Of a stretch of 64,000 nt of DNA, positions 44,537 through 52,861 are shown in pieces. Numbering within the stretch: the first letter of the stretch is position 1; each line of letters starts with the position of its first letter. Below the pieces are notes generated by a model. The model did not search any database. It had not been told where the DNA came from and saw only the letters and a list, made by a program, of their open reading frames with translations. Source of the DNA: Paraplanobispora takensis. Lineage in GTDB: Bacteria > Actinomycetota > Actinomycetes > Streptosporangiales > Streptosporangiaceae. The position numbers were made by a program, and so were the translations under genes. The stretch spans positions 1 through 64,000 of the forward strand of contig NZ_BOOK01000002.1 of the NCBI RefSeq assembly GCF_016863195.1, given 5' to 3'.

Positions 44537-47292
44537 GACGCGCTCACCGCCGTCCCGGGCGTGGGCGCGGTGTGCTCACGCCGCCGCAGTACGGCCTTGT
44601 ACACCTCGGAGACCGGGATGATGACGGCGGCCACCACGATGCAGATGATCCACTGGGTCAGGCTCATGTCCACCGTCCCCAGCAGCCGGTGGAAGAAGTC
44701 GAACCCGCCGGCCAGGACGATCGCCGCCGCCGACACGCCGCAGGCGATGAGGAAGGGCCGGTCGGGCTTGTCACCGCGGCTGAAGATCGACTTGGTCTCC
44801 TCCTTCACGGTCATCGAGAAGAAGACGTTGAACAGCGAGAACGTGGTCACGCCCATCGTCCTGGCGAGCTGGTCGTCGTAGGACCGGTCGGCCCACCAGA
44901 TGACGCCGAGCGTGCAGACGCCCAGCACGAACCCGGCGATGCCCAGCCAGGTGAACAGGCGGCGGTCGAGGATCTGCTCGTCGGCCCGGCGCGGCCGGCG
45001 CCGCATGAGACCCTCCGCCGGCGCCCCGTAGCCGAGGCCGATGGCCTGGGAGACCTGCACGGTGAAGTTGATCCAGAGCGTCTGCAGGGGGAGGAACGGC
45101 ACACCGCTGACGACGTTGAAGATGCTGGCGCCGAGGAAGGTGACGATGAAGCCGATCAGCGTCCCGATCTGGAACTTGATGTACTTCTTCAGGTTGTCGT
45201 ACAGGCCGCGGCCCATCTCGACCGCTCTGACGATCGTGGAGAAGTCGTCGTCGGTGAGGATCATGGTCGCGGCCTCCTTGGAGACCTCGGTGCCGGTGAT
45301 GCCCATCGCGATGCCGATGTCGGCCCGCTTGAGCGCCGGGGCGTCGTTCACCCCGTCACCGGTCATCGCCACGACGTGCCCCTTCTTGCGCAGGATGTCG
45401 ACGAGGCGGACCTTGTGCTCGGGGGCGACCCGGGCGATGACGCCGATGCCGTCGATCTCGCGCAGGGCGGTCTCGTCGTCCATGTCGGCGAAGGCGGCGC
45501 CCGTGATCGCGCGCCCGGGGATGCCGAGCTTGTTCGCGATGGCCTCCGCGGTCACCGCGTGGTCGCCGGTGATCATGCGGACCTCGATGCCGGCCTCGCG
45601 GGCCCTGGCGATCGCGGCCTTGGCCTGCGGCCGGGGAGGGTCGACGATGCCGACGAGCGTCAGCAGGGTCAGGCCGTCGACCAGGGGGAGCAGGTCCGCG
45701 TGCGGGTCGAAGCCGGCGGGGTCGAAGTCCCTGCGGGCGGTGGCCATCACCCGCAGGCCCTGCTCGGCCAGCCGCTGGTTCTCGGCCAGGTACCGCGCCC
45801 GGAAGTCGTCCCCGGCGGGGATGGGGCCCAGGGCCGGGTCGAGGACCGCGTCCGCCCTGGCGAGCAACTGGTCCGGTGCGCCCTTCACCAGGCAGCGGAT
45901 CACCTCGACGCCGCGCTCGTCGGGCATCCGGTGGAAGGTCGCCATGAGCTTGTAGGCCGCGTCGAAGGGCACCTCGGCGACGCGCGGATACTGCTGGCGG
46001 GTGGCCCGCGAGTCCAGGCCGCCCTTCTCGGCCAGCACGACCAGCGCGCCCTCCGTGGGGTCGCCGACGAGGGCGCCGTCCTCGACCTCGGCGTCGGCGG
46101 CCAGGGCCATCGGCAGCAGGAACTGCTCAAGCGGGACGTCGGGCTGGCCGGCGACCCGCTTGATCGTGCCCTCGGTCGAGTAGCCCGAGCCCGAGATCGT
46201 GTACCTGCGGCCGGGCAGCGTCATCTCGACCGCGGTCATCTGGTTCAGCGTCAGGGTCCCGGTCTTGTCCGAGTTGATCGCGGAGGTGCAGCCGAGGGTC
46301 TCGGTGGAGCGCAGCCGCTTGACGATGGCGTTGGCCCTGGCCAGCAGCTGCGTGCCCATCGACAGGATGGTCGTCACCACGGCGGGCAGGCCTGTGGGGA
46401 TCGCCGAGACGGCGAAGGCCACCGAGGCGGTGAAGACCTGGGCGAAGGTGTTGCCGCGCAGCAGGTTCAGCGCCATGGACAGCACGAGCGCGAACCCCGC
46501 GATCACCAGGATCTGGTTGGTCAGCTTGGCCAGCTGCCGGGTCAGCGGGGTCTCGGTCTCCTCCTGGGCCTGCAGCATGCCGGAGATGTGCCCCACCTCG
46601 GTGGCCATGCCGGTGGCGGTCACCACGAGCTCGCCGGAGCCCCTGGTGACGTTGGTGTTCATGAACGCCATGGTGATCCGGTCGCCGAGGTCGGCCCCGG
46701 CGGGCAGCAGCGCGTTCGCGTCCTTGGGGACGGGCGTGCTCTCCCCGGTCAGCGCGGACTCGTCGATCTCCAGGGTCGCGCCCCGGATGATGCGCCCGTC
46801 CGCCGGGACGAGGTCACCGGCCTCGACGGACACGATGTCCCCCGGGACGAGCTGCTCGGCGGGGATCTCCGACAGGGCGCCGTCCCGCCGGACCTTCGCC
46901 TTGACGATCATCATCTTCTGCAGGGCGGAGACGGCCGCCGCCGCCTTGCCCTCCTGGCGCAGGCCGAGGAAGGCGTTCAGCAGGGTCAGGGCGATCAGGA
47001 CGATGGCCGTGCCGTACTGCTTGAGCGGGTAGAGGCTGATGAGGCCGGCGACCAGCAGGACGATCTGCATGGGATCGGCGTACTGGCGCAGGAAGGCGCG
47101 CCAGGCCGGCTCCTGCTTGGCCTCGGCGAACTTGTTGGGACCGTACCGCTGCGTGCGCGCGCCGACCTCGCCGGCGCTGAGACCCTGGGCCGGTTCGACG
47201 TTCATGGCCTTCAGCGCCTCGGGAACCGGAACTGCGGAGAAGTCGGCCGGGGCCGGAACGTCCAGCCCCTGACCCGTTGCGGACGGTGTCAT
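44533..47292 (-). CDS. P2A-like cation-transporting P-type ATPase with altered ion site
   Basis: 919 residues, about ten membrane segments. Catalytic machinery intact: DKTGTLT (phosphorylated Asp), LTGES, KGAPDQLL, TGDGVNDAPALKRADIGIAM. The ion site is unusual. Compared with SERCA, the M4 motif PEGLP reads PTGLP; in M5 Asn768 and Glu771 are Leu and Phe (FQIGTLIGF); in M6 the N-x-x-T-D motif reads N-F-T-V-Q, keeping Asn796 but losing Asp800; and M8 Glu908 is Ser. A normal calcium site is therefore unlikely. ATG follows GGGAGGAACCG. Starts the ATPase-MFS operon under box b. Confidence 0.9.
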   Translation of the reverse strand: MTPSATGQGLDVPAPADFSAVPVPEALKAMNVEPAQGLSAGEVGARTQRYGPNKFAEAKQEPAWRAFLRQYADPMQIVLLVAGLISLYPLKQYGTAIVLIALTLLNAFLGLRQEGKAAAAVSALQKMMIVKAKVRRDGALSEIPAEQLVPGDIVSVEAGDLVPADGRIIRGATLEIDESALTGESTPVPKDANALLPAGADLGDRITMAFMNTNVTRGSGELVVTATGMATEVGHISGMLQAQEETETPLTRQLAKLTNQILVIAGFALVLSMALNLLRGNTFAQVFTASVAFAVSAIPTGLPAVVTTILSMGTQLLARANAIVKRLRSTETLGCTSAINSDKTGTLTLNQMTAVEMTLPGRRYTISGSGYSTEGTIKRVAGQPDVPLEQFLLPMALAADAEVEDGALVGDPTEGALVVLAEKGGLDSRATRQQYPRVAEVPFDAAYKLMATFHRMPDERGVEVIRCLVKGAPDQLLARADAVLDPALGPIPAGDDFRARYLAENQRLAEQGLRVMATARRDFDPAGFDPHADLLPLVDGLTLLTLVGIVDPPRPQAKAAIARAREAGIEVRMITGDHAVTAEAIANKLGIPGRAITGAAFADMDDETALREIDGIGVIARVAPEHKVRLVDILRKKGHVVAMTGDGVNDAPALKRADIGIAMGITGTEVSKEAATMILTDDDFSTIVRAVEMGRGLYDNLKKYIKFQIGTLIGFIVTFLGASIFNVVSGVPFLPLQTLWINFTVQVSQAIGLGYGAPAEGLMRRRPRRADEQILDRRLFTWLGIAGFVLGVCTLGVIWWADRSYDDQLARTMGVTTFSLFNVFFSMTVKEETKSIFSRGDKPDRPFLIACGVSAAAIVLAGGFDFFHRLLGTVDMSLTQWIICIVVAAVIIPVSEVYKAVLRRREHTAPTPGTAVSAS

Positions 47293-47348
47293 CGGTTCCT
47301 CCCATCACCACTGGGCGCGAGTGTGCTGTCCGGAATCTCACCCGGGCG

Positions 47349-47365
47349 TCACCCGGCAGGGGTGA
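47349..47365. promoter_or_regulatory. 17-bp box copy b (perfect)
   Basis: TCACCC-GGCAG-GGGTGA in the divergent gap: 56 bp from the P-type ATPase start (minus strand) and 94 bp from the small membrane protein start (plus strand). An extra TCACCC half-site lies at 47338-47343. Confidence 0.75.
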
Positions 47366-47459
47366 GCCCTCCCGTTCGCCGGGACGGTGAGAGTGCCCGG
47401 TGGGAAGGCTCGGCCCGGCGAGCCCGGCGGGCGGCGGTGTCTGGGAGGGGCGGCTTGTC

Positions 47460-47954
47460 GTGCACGAGGTCCAGAGCGGGCGGGAGCAGGCGGACTACAC
47501 GGGGGCCGTGTACGGCTCGCTGCTCGCCGCCTCGGTCGTCGTCGGGGCCAGTCCGGGCAAGAACGACACGCCGGGAGTGGCCGTCGGTGTGCTGATCGTG
47601 GCCACCGGGCTCGTCTTCTGGTTCGCGCACGTCTACGCCAGGCTGGTGGGCGAGCGCCGGTACGGCGAGCGGCTGACCTGGGCCCACACGCGCCGGGTGG
47701 CCAGGGCCGAGCGCCCGCTGGCCGAGGCCGCGCTCCCGCCCGCGCTGGTGGCCGTGCTGTGCTGGGCGCTCGGCGCCTCCAGCACGACGACCGGATGGAT
47801 CACGCTGGTGACGGCGCTGGCCGGCCAGGTGGTCTGGGCCACCGTCGCCGGCGTCAGGGCCGGCATCGGGCGGAACCTCGTCGTCGCCTTCGCGGTGGGC
47901 AACCTGTTCATCGGGATGATGATCGTCGTGCTCAAGGTGGCCCTGACGCACTGA
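47460..47954 (+). CDS. Small polytopic membrane protein, unknown
   Basis: 164 residues with about five membrane segments (GSLLAASVVVGASPG, VGVLIVATGLVFWFAHVYA, ALPPALVAVLCWALGA, TLVTALAGQVVWATVAG, VVAFAVGNLFIGMMIVVL). No family recognised beyond a generic bacterial membrane protein. The GTG at 47460 is supported by GGGAGGGG at 47443-47450. Divergent from the P-type ATPase and upstream of the arginine deiminase operon. The 3' end merges into a 16-bp tandem repeat. Confidence 0.75.
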   Translation: MHEVQSGREQADYTGAVYGSLLAASVVVGASPGKNDTPGVAVGVLIVATGLVFWFAHVYARLVGERRYGERLTWAHTRRVARAERPLAEAALPPALVAVLCWALGASSTTTGWITLVTALAGQVVWATVAGVRAGIGRNLVVAFAVGNLFIGMMIVVLKVALTH

Positions 47955-47989
47955 CGGCCTGACGCACTGACGGCCTGACGCACTGACGG
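47943..47989. repeat. 16-bp tandem repeat, three copies, spanning a stop codon
   Basis: CTGACGCACTGACGGC at 47943-47958 and 47959-47974, then CTGACGCACTGACGG to 47989. The stop codon of the upstream gene (47952-47954) lies in the first unit. Confidence 0.92.
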
Positions 47990-48015
47990 GACGCATTCGG
48001 CGGCACGGCCGGTTC

Positions 48016-48032
48016 TCACCCGGCCGGGGTGA
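48016..48032. promoter_or_regulatory. 17-bp box copy c (perfect)
   Basis: TCACCC-GGCCG-GGGTGA, 74 bp before the antiporter ATG of the arginine deiminase operon. Followed by GCGGGCCCG at a position similar to copies f and g. Confidence 0.78.
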
Positions 48033-48106
48033 GGTCGCGGGCCCGCCGCGCGGAAATGGTTCATGCGGCGGAGGTTCGCCGGCACGGCGCATCGGAGGGC
48101 AGGACC

Positions 48107-49513
48107 ATGGCAGAGGCCGAGACGACGGACAGAACCCCCACCCCCAAGGCATCGGGCACCTTCGGCCTCTCCCAGGCCACGGCGCTGATCCTGGGGAGCA
48201 TCATCGGGGTCGGCATCTTCAACCTGCCCTACTCCCTGGCGTCCTTCGGTCCCATCAGCATCGTCGCGATGGCGGTGACCACGGTCGGCGCGCTGGCCCT
48301 GGCGCTGATGTTCGCGGCGCTGTCGCGCCGGCTGCCCGCCGACGGCGGGCCGTACGCCTACGCGCGGGCCGCCTTCGGCAACGGGGTCGGGTTCGCCAAC
48401 GCGTGGTCGTACTGGATCACCGCCTGGGCGGGCAACGCCGCGATCGTCACCGGCTGGGTCTACTACGTCGAGCACTTCGTCAACAAGGACGGCGTGGTCG
48501 TCTGGTCCATCCTGATCGCGCTGGTCGGCCTGTGGGTGCCCGCGGCCGTCAACCTCTCCGGGGTGAAGAACATCGGGGCCGTGCAGGTATGGACGACGGT
48601 CATCAAGTTCATCCCTCTGGCGATCATGTCGACCGTCGGCCTCTTCCTCGTCAGCACCGACAACTTCCAGCCCTGGAACGTCAGCGGTCAGAGCAACCTG
48701 CAGGCGATCGCGGGCGCCATGGCCATCTGCCTGTTCAGCTATCTGGGCGTGGAGACGGCCGCGGTGGCGGCGGCCAAGGTGCGCGACCCGGAGAGGAACA
48801 TCCCCCGCGCCACGGTGTTCGGCACGCTGGCCAGCGCCGTCGTCTACCTGCTCTCCCTGACCGCGGTCTTCGGCACCGTGCCCTCCACCGTGCTGGGGGA
48901 GGAGGCGAACAAGGCCTCGTACTCGGTGGCGGCCAACGCCATGGCGGGCGGCGGGACCTGGGCCGGCGACCTGGTGGCGCTGGCGGTCATCGTCTCCGGC
49001 TTTGGGGCGCTGAACGGGTGGACCATGATCTGCGCCGAGATGCCGCTGGCCGCGGCCCGCGACGGGCTCTTCCCGGAGAGCTTCGGGAAGATCTCCGGCC
49101 GCGGCGTGCCCGCGATCGGGATCATCGCCTCGACCGTCCTGGCCTCCCTCGCCATGGTGATCAGCTTCATGGGGGCCAGCGGTGCGACGGTGTTCAACAC
49201 GCTGGTCCTGATGACCGGGATCACCGCGGCCATCCCGTACGGCTTCTCGGCGCTGGCGCAGATCCGGTGGCGATGGCGGGACAACCGGCCCGTCCACACG
49301 CCCAGACTCGCCCGTGACCTGACGGTGGCGGTGCTGTCCCTGATCTTCTCCGTGTTGTTCATCTGGTACTCGCGCAACACGGGGGAGACGGCCTGGTACC
49401 TCGTCTGGGGTCCCTTCCTCATGGCCGCCGCCGCGTTCCTGCTCGGAATCCCGGTCTATCTCCGGATGCGCAACCGGATGACCAGCCCGGGCCCGGTACC
49501 CCCCTATCACTGA
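48107..49513 (+). CDS. arcD: APC-family arginine/ornithine antiporter
   Basis: 468 residues, about twelve membrane segments. N-terminal TALILGSIIGVGIFNLP is the APC substrate-binding helix (GxGIF), and FSYLGVETAAVAAAKVRDPERNIPRAT is typical. Lying immediately before arcA-arcB-arcC it most likely exchanges external arginine for ornithine, which costs no energy. Substrate assignment comes from the operon. ATG at 48107 follows GGAGGGCAGGACC. Confidence 0.85.
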   Translation: MAEAETTDRTPTPKASGTFGLSQATALILGSIIGVGIFNLPYSLASFGPISIVAMAVTTVGALALALMFAALSRRLPADGGPYAYARAAFGNGVGFANAWSYWITAWAGNAAIVTGWVYYVEHFVNKDGVVVWSILIALVGLWVPAAVNLSGVKNIGAVQVWTTVIKFIPLAIMSTVGLFLVSTDNFQPWNVSGQSNLQAIAGAMAICLFSYLGVETAAVAAAKVRDPERNIPRATVFGTLASAVVYLLSLTAVFGTVPSTVLGEEANKASYSVAANAMAGGGTWAGDLVALAVIVSGFGALNGWTMICAEMPLAAARDGLFPESFGKISGRGVPAIGIIASTVLASLAMVISFMGASGATVFNTLVLMTGITAAIPYGFSALAQIRWRWRDNRPVHTPRLARDLTVAVLSLIFSVLFIWYSRNTGETAWYLVWGPFLMAAAAFLLGIPVYLRMRNRMTSPGPVPPYH

Positions 49514-49534
49514 CCTCGAAGGAGACGAAAGGTC

Positions 49535-50764
49535 ATGCCCTTCCACGTGGATTCCGAGATCGGCCGGCTCCGCCAGGTCATCCTGCACCGGCCGGGGCTC
49601 GAACTCAGCAGGTTGAGCCCGGCCAACGTCGACGAGCTGCTGTTCGACGACGTCCTGTGGGGCAAGCGGGCCCGTGAGGAGCACGACGCCTTCGCGCAGG
49701 TGCTGCGCGACCGCGGGGTGACGGTGCACTACTTCGACAAGCTGCTGGCCCAGGTGCTCGACAACCCCAGCGCGCGGGACTGGGTGCTCGACCGCGTGCT
49801 GACCGACGACACGGTGGGACCCACCCTCGTCGAGCCGCTGCGCTGGCTCGCCCAGGAGGTGGAGAGCGAGCGGCTGTCCGAGCTGCTGATCGGCGGTGTC
49901 ATCAAGGCGGACCTGAGCAGGTTCAACGTGAGCGGCCTGCGCTGGGAGCTCATGAACGCCGACGACTTCCTGCTGACGCCGCTGCCCAACCACCTGTTCC
50001 AGCGTGACAACTCGGCCTGGGTCTACAACGGGGTCAGCATCAACCCGATGGCCAAGGCGGCCAGGGCGCGCGAGTCGGTGCACAGCGCCGCGATCTACGA
50101 GTTCCACCCGATGTTCGCCGGCGGGGACTTCCACATCTGGTACGGCGCCGGCGGGGTGGGGCATCAGCCCGCCACCCTGGAGGGGGGCGACATCCACGTC
50201 CTGGGCAACGGCGTCGTGCTGATCGGGCTGGGCGAGCGCAGCACGGCCATGGGCATCGAGAACCTGGCGCGCGCGCTGTTCGCGGGCAAGGGGGCGAGCA
50301 AGGTCATCGCGGTCGAGCTGCCGCACTCGCGGGCGATGATGCACCTCGACACGGTCATGACGATGATCGACGTCTCGACCTTCGTCATGTACCCCTACCT
50401 CGACCCGGACCTGCGGTCGTGGACGGTGCTGCCGGCCCGGGACCCGGAGCGCCCCGGCGGGCTGGAGATCGTCCGCAACGGCGACTTCTTCGAGACCCTC
50501 GCCGAGGCCCTGGGGGTGGACCGGGTCACGGTGCTGCGCACGGACGAGGACCTGCGGGCCGCCCAGCACGAGCAGTGGGACGACGGCAACAACTTCCTCG
50601 CCGTCGAGCCCGGCGTCATCGTCGGCTACGAGCGCAACGTCACCACGAACACCTACCTGCGCAAACACGGCATCGAAGTGATCACGATCGAGGGAAGCGA
50701 GCTCGGGCGGGGTCGCGGCGGGCCGCGATGCATGTCGTGCCCGATCGAACGAGACCCGGTTTAG
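49535..50764 (+). CDS. arcA: Arginine deiminase
   Basis: 409 residues, full length. Hydrolyses arginine to citrulline and ammonia. Family features: N-terminal [25 protein letters not shown] (substrate carboxylate binding), [23 protein letters not shown], and the catalytic Cys in [15 protein letters not shown] near the C-terminus. 21 nt after the antiporter gene. First enzyme of the ATP-yielding, ammonia-producing deiminase route. Confidence 0.96.
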   Translation: MPFHVDSEIGRLRQVILHRPGLELSRLSPANVDELLFDDVLWGKRAREEHDAFAQVLRDRGVTVHYFDKLLAQVLDNPSARDWVLDRVLTDDTVGPTLVEPLRWLAQEVESERLSELLIGGVIKADLSRFNVSGLRWELMNADDFLLTPLPNHLFQRDNSAWVYNGVSINPMAKAARARESVHSAAIYEFHPMFAGGDFHIWYGAGGVGHQPATLEGGDIHVLGNGVVLIGLGERSTAMGIENLARALFAGKGASKVIAVELPHSRAMMHLDTVMTMIDVSTFVMYPYLDPDLRSWTVLPARDPERPGGLEIVRNGDFFETLAEALGVDRVTVLRTDEDLRAAQHEQWDDGNNFLAVEPGVIVGYERNVTTNTYLRKHGIEVITIEGSELGRGRGGPRCMSCPIERDPV

Positions 50765-50780
50765 GAGCTGAGCAACCGCC

Positions 50781-51782
50781 ATGACCTTCAACCTGCACGC
50801 GCGCAACTTCCTCAAGGAGCTCGACTTCACCTCGGCTGAGTGGAAGTACCTGCTGGACCTGGCCGCGAGCTTGAAGCAGGCCAAGTACGCGGGACTCGAA
50901 CGGCCCCGGCTCACCGGCAAGAACATCGCGATCATCTTCGAGAAGACCTCCACGCGCACGCGCTGCGCCTTCGAGGTCGCCGCCCACGACCAGGGGGCGC
51001 ACGTCACCTATCTCGACCCCGGGGGCTCGCAGCTCGGGCACAAGGAGTCGGTCGAGGACACCGCCCGGGTGCTGGGGCGGATGTTCGACGGCATCGAGTA
51101 CCGCGGCTTCACGCAGGAGCACGTCGAGACGCTGGGGCGGCTGGCCGGCGTGCCCGTCTGGAACGGCCTGACCGACGAGTGGCACCCGACGCAGACGCTC
51201 TGCGACATGCTCACGATGCGCGAGCACAGCAGCAGGCCCGACCAGGAGATCACGTTCGCCTACTGCGGGGACGCGCGCAACAACATGGGCAACTCCCTGC
51301 TCGTGGCCGGGGCGATGATGGGGATGGACGTCCGGATGGTCGCCCCGCGGTCGCTGTGGAACCACGACGACGTGATCAAGCAGGCGCAGCAGATCGCCGA
51401 GGGGACCGGCGCGCGCATCTCGCACACCGAGGACGTCGCGCAGGGGGTGTCCGGCGTCGACTTCATCTACACCGACGTCTGGGTCTCGATGGGCGAGCCC
51501 AAGGAGGTGTGGGACAAGCGCATCGAGCTGCTGCGCGCCTACCAGGTGAACACGGAAATGATCAACGCCACGGGCAACCCGCACGTGCGCTTCATGCACT
51601 GCCTGCCCGCCTTCCACGACCGCAGGACCAAGGTCGGCGAGGAGATCTTCGAGAAGACCGGGATGGAGGCCCTGGAGGTCACCGACGAGGTCTTCGAGTC
51701 CCCCCGCTCGATCGTCTTCGACCAGGCCGAGAACAGGATGCACACCATCAAGGCCGTCATGCTGGCGACCATGGGCGCGTAG
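50781..51782 (+). CDS. arcB: Ornithine carbamoyltransferase, catabolic
   Basis: 333 residues. Carbamoyl-phosphate motif [24 protein letters not shown], ornithine motif [11 protein letters not shown] and [14 protein letters not shown] are all present. In this operon it should run phosphorolytically: citrulline plus phosphate to ornithine plus carbamoyl phosphate. 16 nt after arcA. Confidence 0.95.
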   Translation: MTFNLHARNFLKELDFTSAEWKYLLDLAASLKQAKYAGLERPRLTGKNIAIIFEKTSTRTRCAFEVAAHDQGAHVTYLDPGGSQLGHKESVEDTARVLGRMFDGIEYRGFTQEHVETLGRLAGVPVWNGLTDEWHPTQTLCDMLTMREHSSRPDQEITFAYCGDARNNMGNSLLVAGAMMGMDVRMVAPRSLWNHDDVIKQAQQIAEGTGARISHTEDVAQGVSGVDFIYTDVWVSMGEPKEVWDKRIELLRAYQVNTEMINATGNPHVRFMHCLPAFHDRRTKVGEEIFEKTGMEALEVTDEVFESPRSIVFDQAENRMHTIKAVMLATMGA

Positions 51783-51794
51783 GGGAGGGACGTC

Positions 51795-52763
51795 ATGCGC
51801 ATCGTCGTGGCCCTGGGCGGCAACGCCCTGCTCGAACGCGGCCAGCGTCCCGACGCGGCCGTGCAGCAGGCCAACGCGGTGCGGGCCGTGCACGCGCTCG
51901 CTCCGCTGGCCGAGCGGCACGAGCTCGTCCTCACCCACGGCAACGGCCCCCAGGTCGGCCTGCTGGCCCTGGAGAGCGCGGCCGACACGAGCCTGACCGT
52001 GCCCTACCCGTTCGACGTCCTGGGCGCCCAGACGCAGGGCATGATCGGTTACTGGCTGCTCCAGGCGCTGCAGAACTCCCTGCCCGGCCGCCAGGTGGTG
52101 GCGCTGATCAACCAGACCCTCGTCTCGGCGGCCGATCCGGCCTTCACCGCGCCCACCAAGTTCGTCGGCCCGGTCTACGACGAGCGCACGGCCCAGGAGT
52201 TCGCCGCGAGCCGGGGCTGGAACGTGGCCCGCGACGGCGACTACTGGCGCAGGGTCGTGCCCTCGCCGTATCCGCAGCGCGTCGTCGAGACGCGGCTGAT
52301 CCGCCAGCTGCTCTCGACGGGAGCGGTCGTGGTGTGCGCGGGCGGCGGCGGGGTGCCGGTCATCCGCAACGAGGAGGGCAAGCTGCAGGGCGTCGAGGCG
52401 GTGATCGACAAGGATCTCGCCACGGCGAAGCTGGCCGAGTCGCTGGAGGCCGACGCGCTCCTGCTGCTCACCGACGTGTCCGCCGTACAGCGCGGGTACG
52501 GCACCGCCGCCGCGGAGGCCATCAGCCGGGCCACCCCGGCGGCGCTGCGGCGGGAGGACTTCCCGGCCGGGTCGATGGGGCCGAAGGTGGAGGCGGTCTG
52601 CCGGTTCGTCGAGGTCACCGGCGACCTGGGCGCCATCGGAGCGCTGGAGGACGCCGTCGCGATCCTCGACGGCAAGGCCGGCACCGTCGTCACCCCGGGC
52701 GGCGACTACGGCGGCGCCGAGGATCTCAAGCCCGGCCTCTGGGTGCGCCCGGACCGGTCCTGA
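51795..52763 (+). CDS. arcC: Carbamate kinase
   Basis: 322 residues. VALGGNALLERGQRPD, TLTHGNGPQVGLLAL-like (here VLTHGNGPQVG), GAVVVCAGGGGVPVI, EAVIDKDLATAKLA and LLLLTDV identify carbamate kinase, which transfers phosphate from carbamoyl phosphate to ADP. Closes the arcDABC operon and supplies its ATP yield. The stop codon lies in an 18-bp tandem repeat. Confidence 0.95.
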   Translation: MRIVVALGGNALLERGQRPDAAVQQANAVRAVHALAPLAERHELVLTHGNGPQVGLLALESAADTSLTVPYPFDVLGAQTQGMIGYWLLQALQNSLPGRQVVALINQTLVSAADPAFTAPTKFVGPVYDERTAQEFAASRGWNVARDGDYWRRVVPSPYPQRVVETRLIRQLLSTGAVVVCAGGGGVPVIRNEEGKLQGVEAVIDKDLATAKLAESLEADALLLLTDVSAVQRGYGTAAAEAISRATPAALRREDFPAGSMGPKVEAVCRFVEVTGDLGAIGALEDAVAILDGKAGTVVTPGGDYGGAEDLKPGLWVRPDRS

Positions 52764-52786
52764 CCGCCGGACCGGTCCTGACCGCC
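52751..52786. repeat. 18-bp tandem duplication spanning the arcC stop
   Basis: GGACCGGTCCTGACCGCC at 52751-52768 is repeated identically at 52769-52786; the arcC stop (52761-52763) is inside the first copy. Confidence 0.92.
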
Positions 52787-52861
52787 GGGCCGGATCCGTC
52801 CCGGAGCCGTCGCGTCCCGTGATCACCCGTCCGTCTCGCCTCCGGAAGCGGGGGGTACGAA

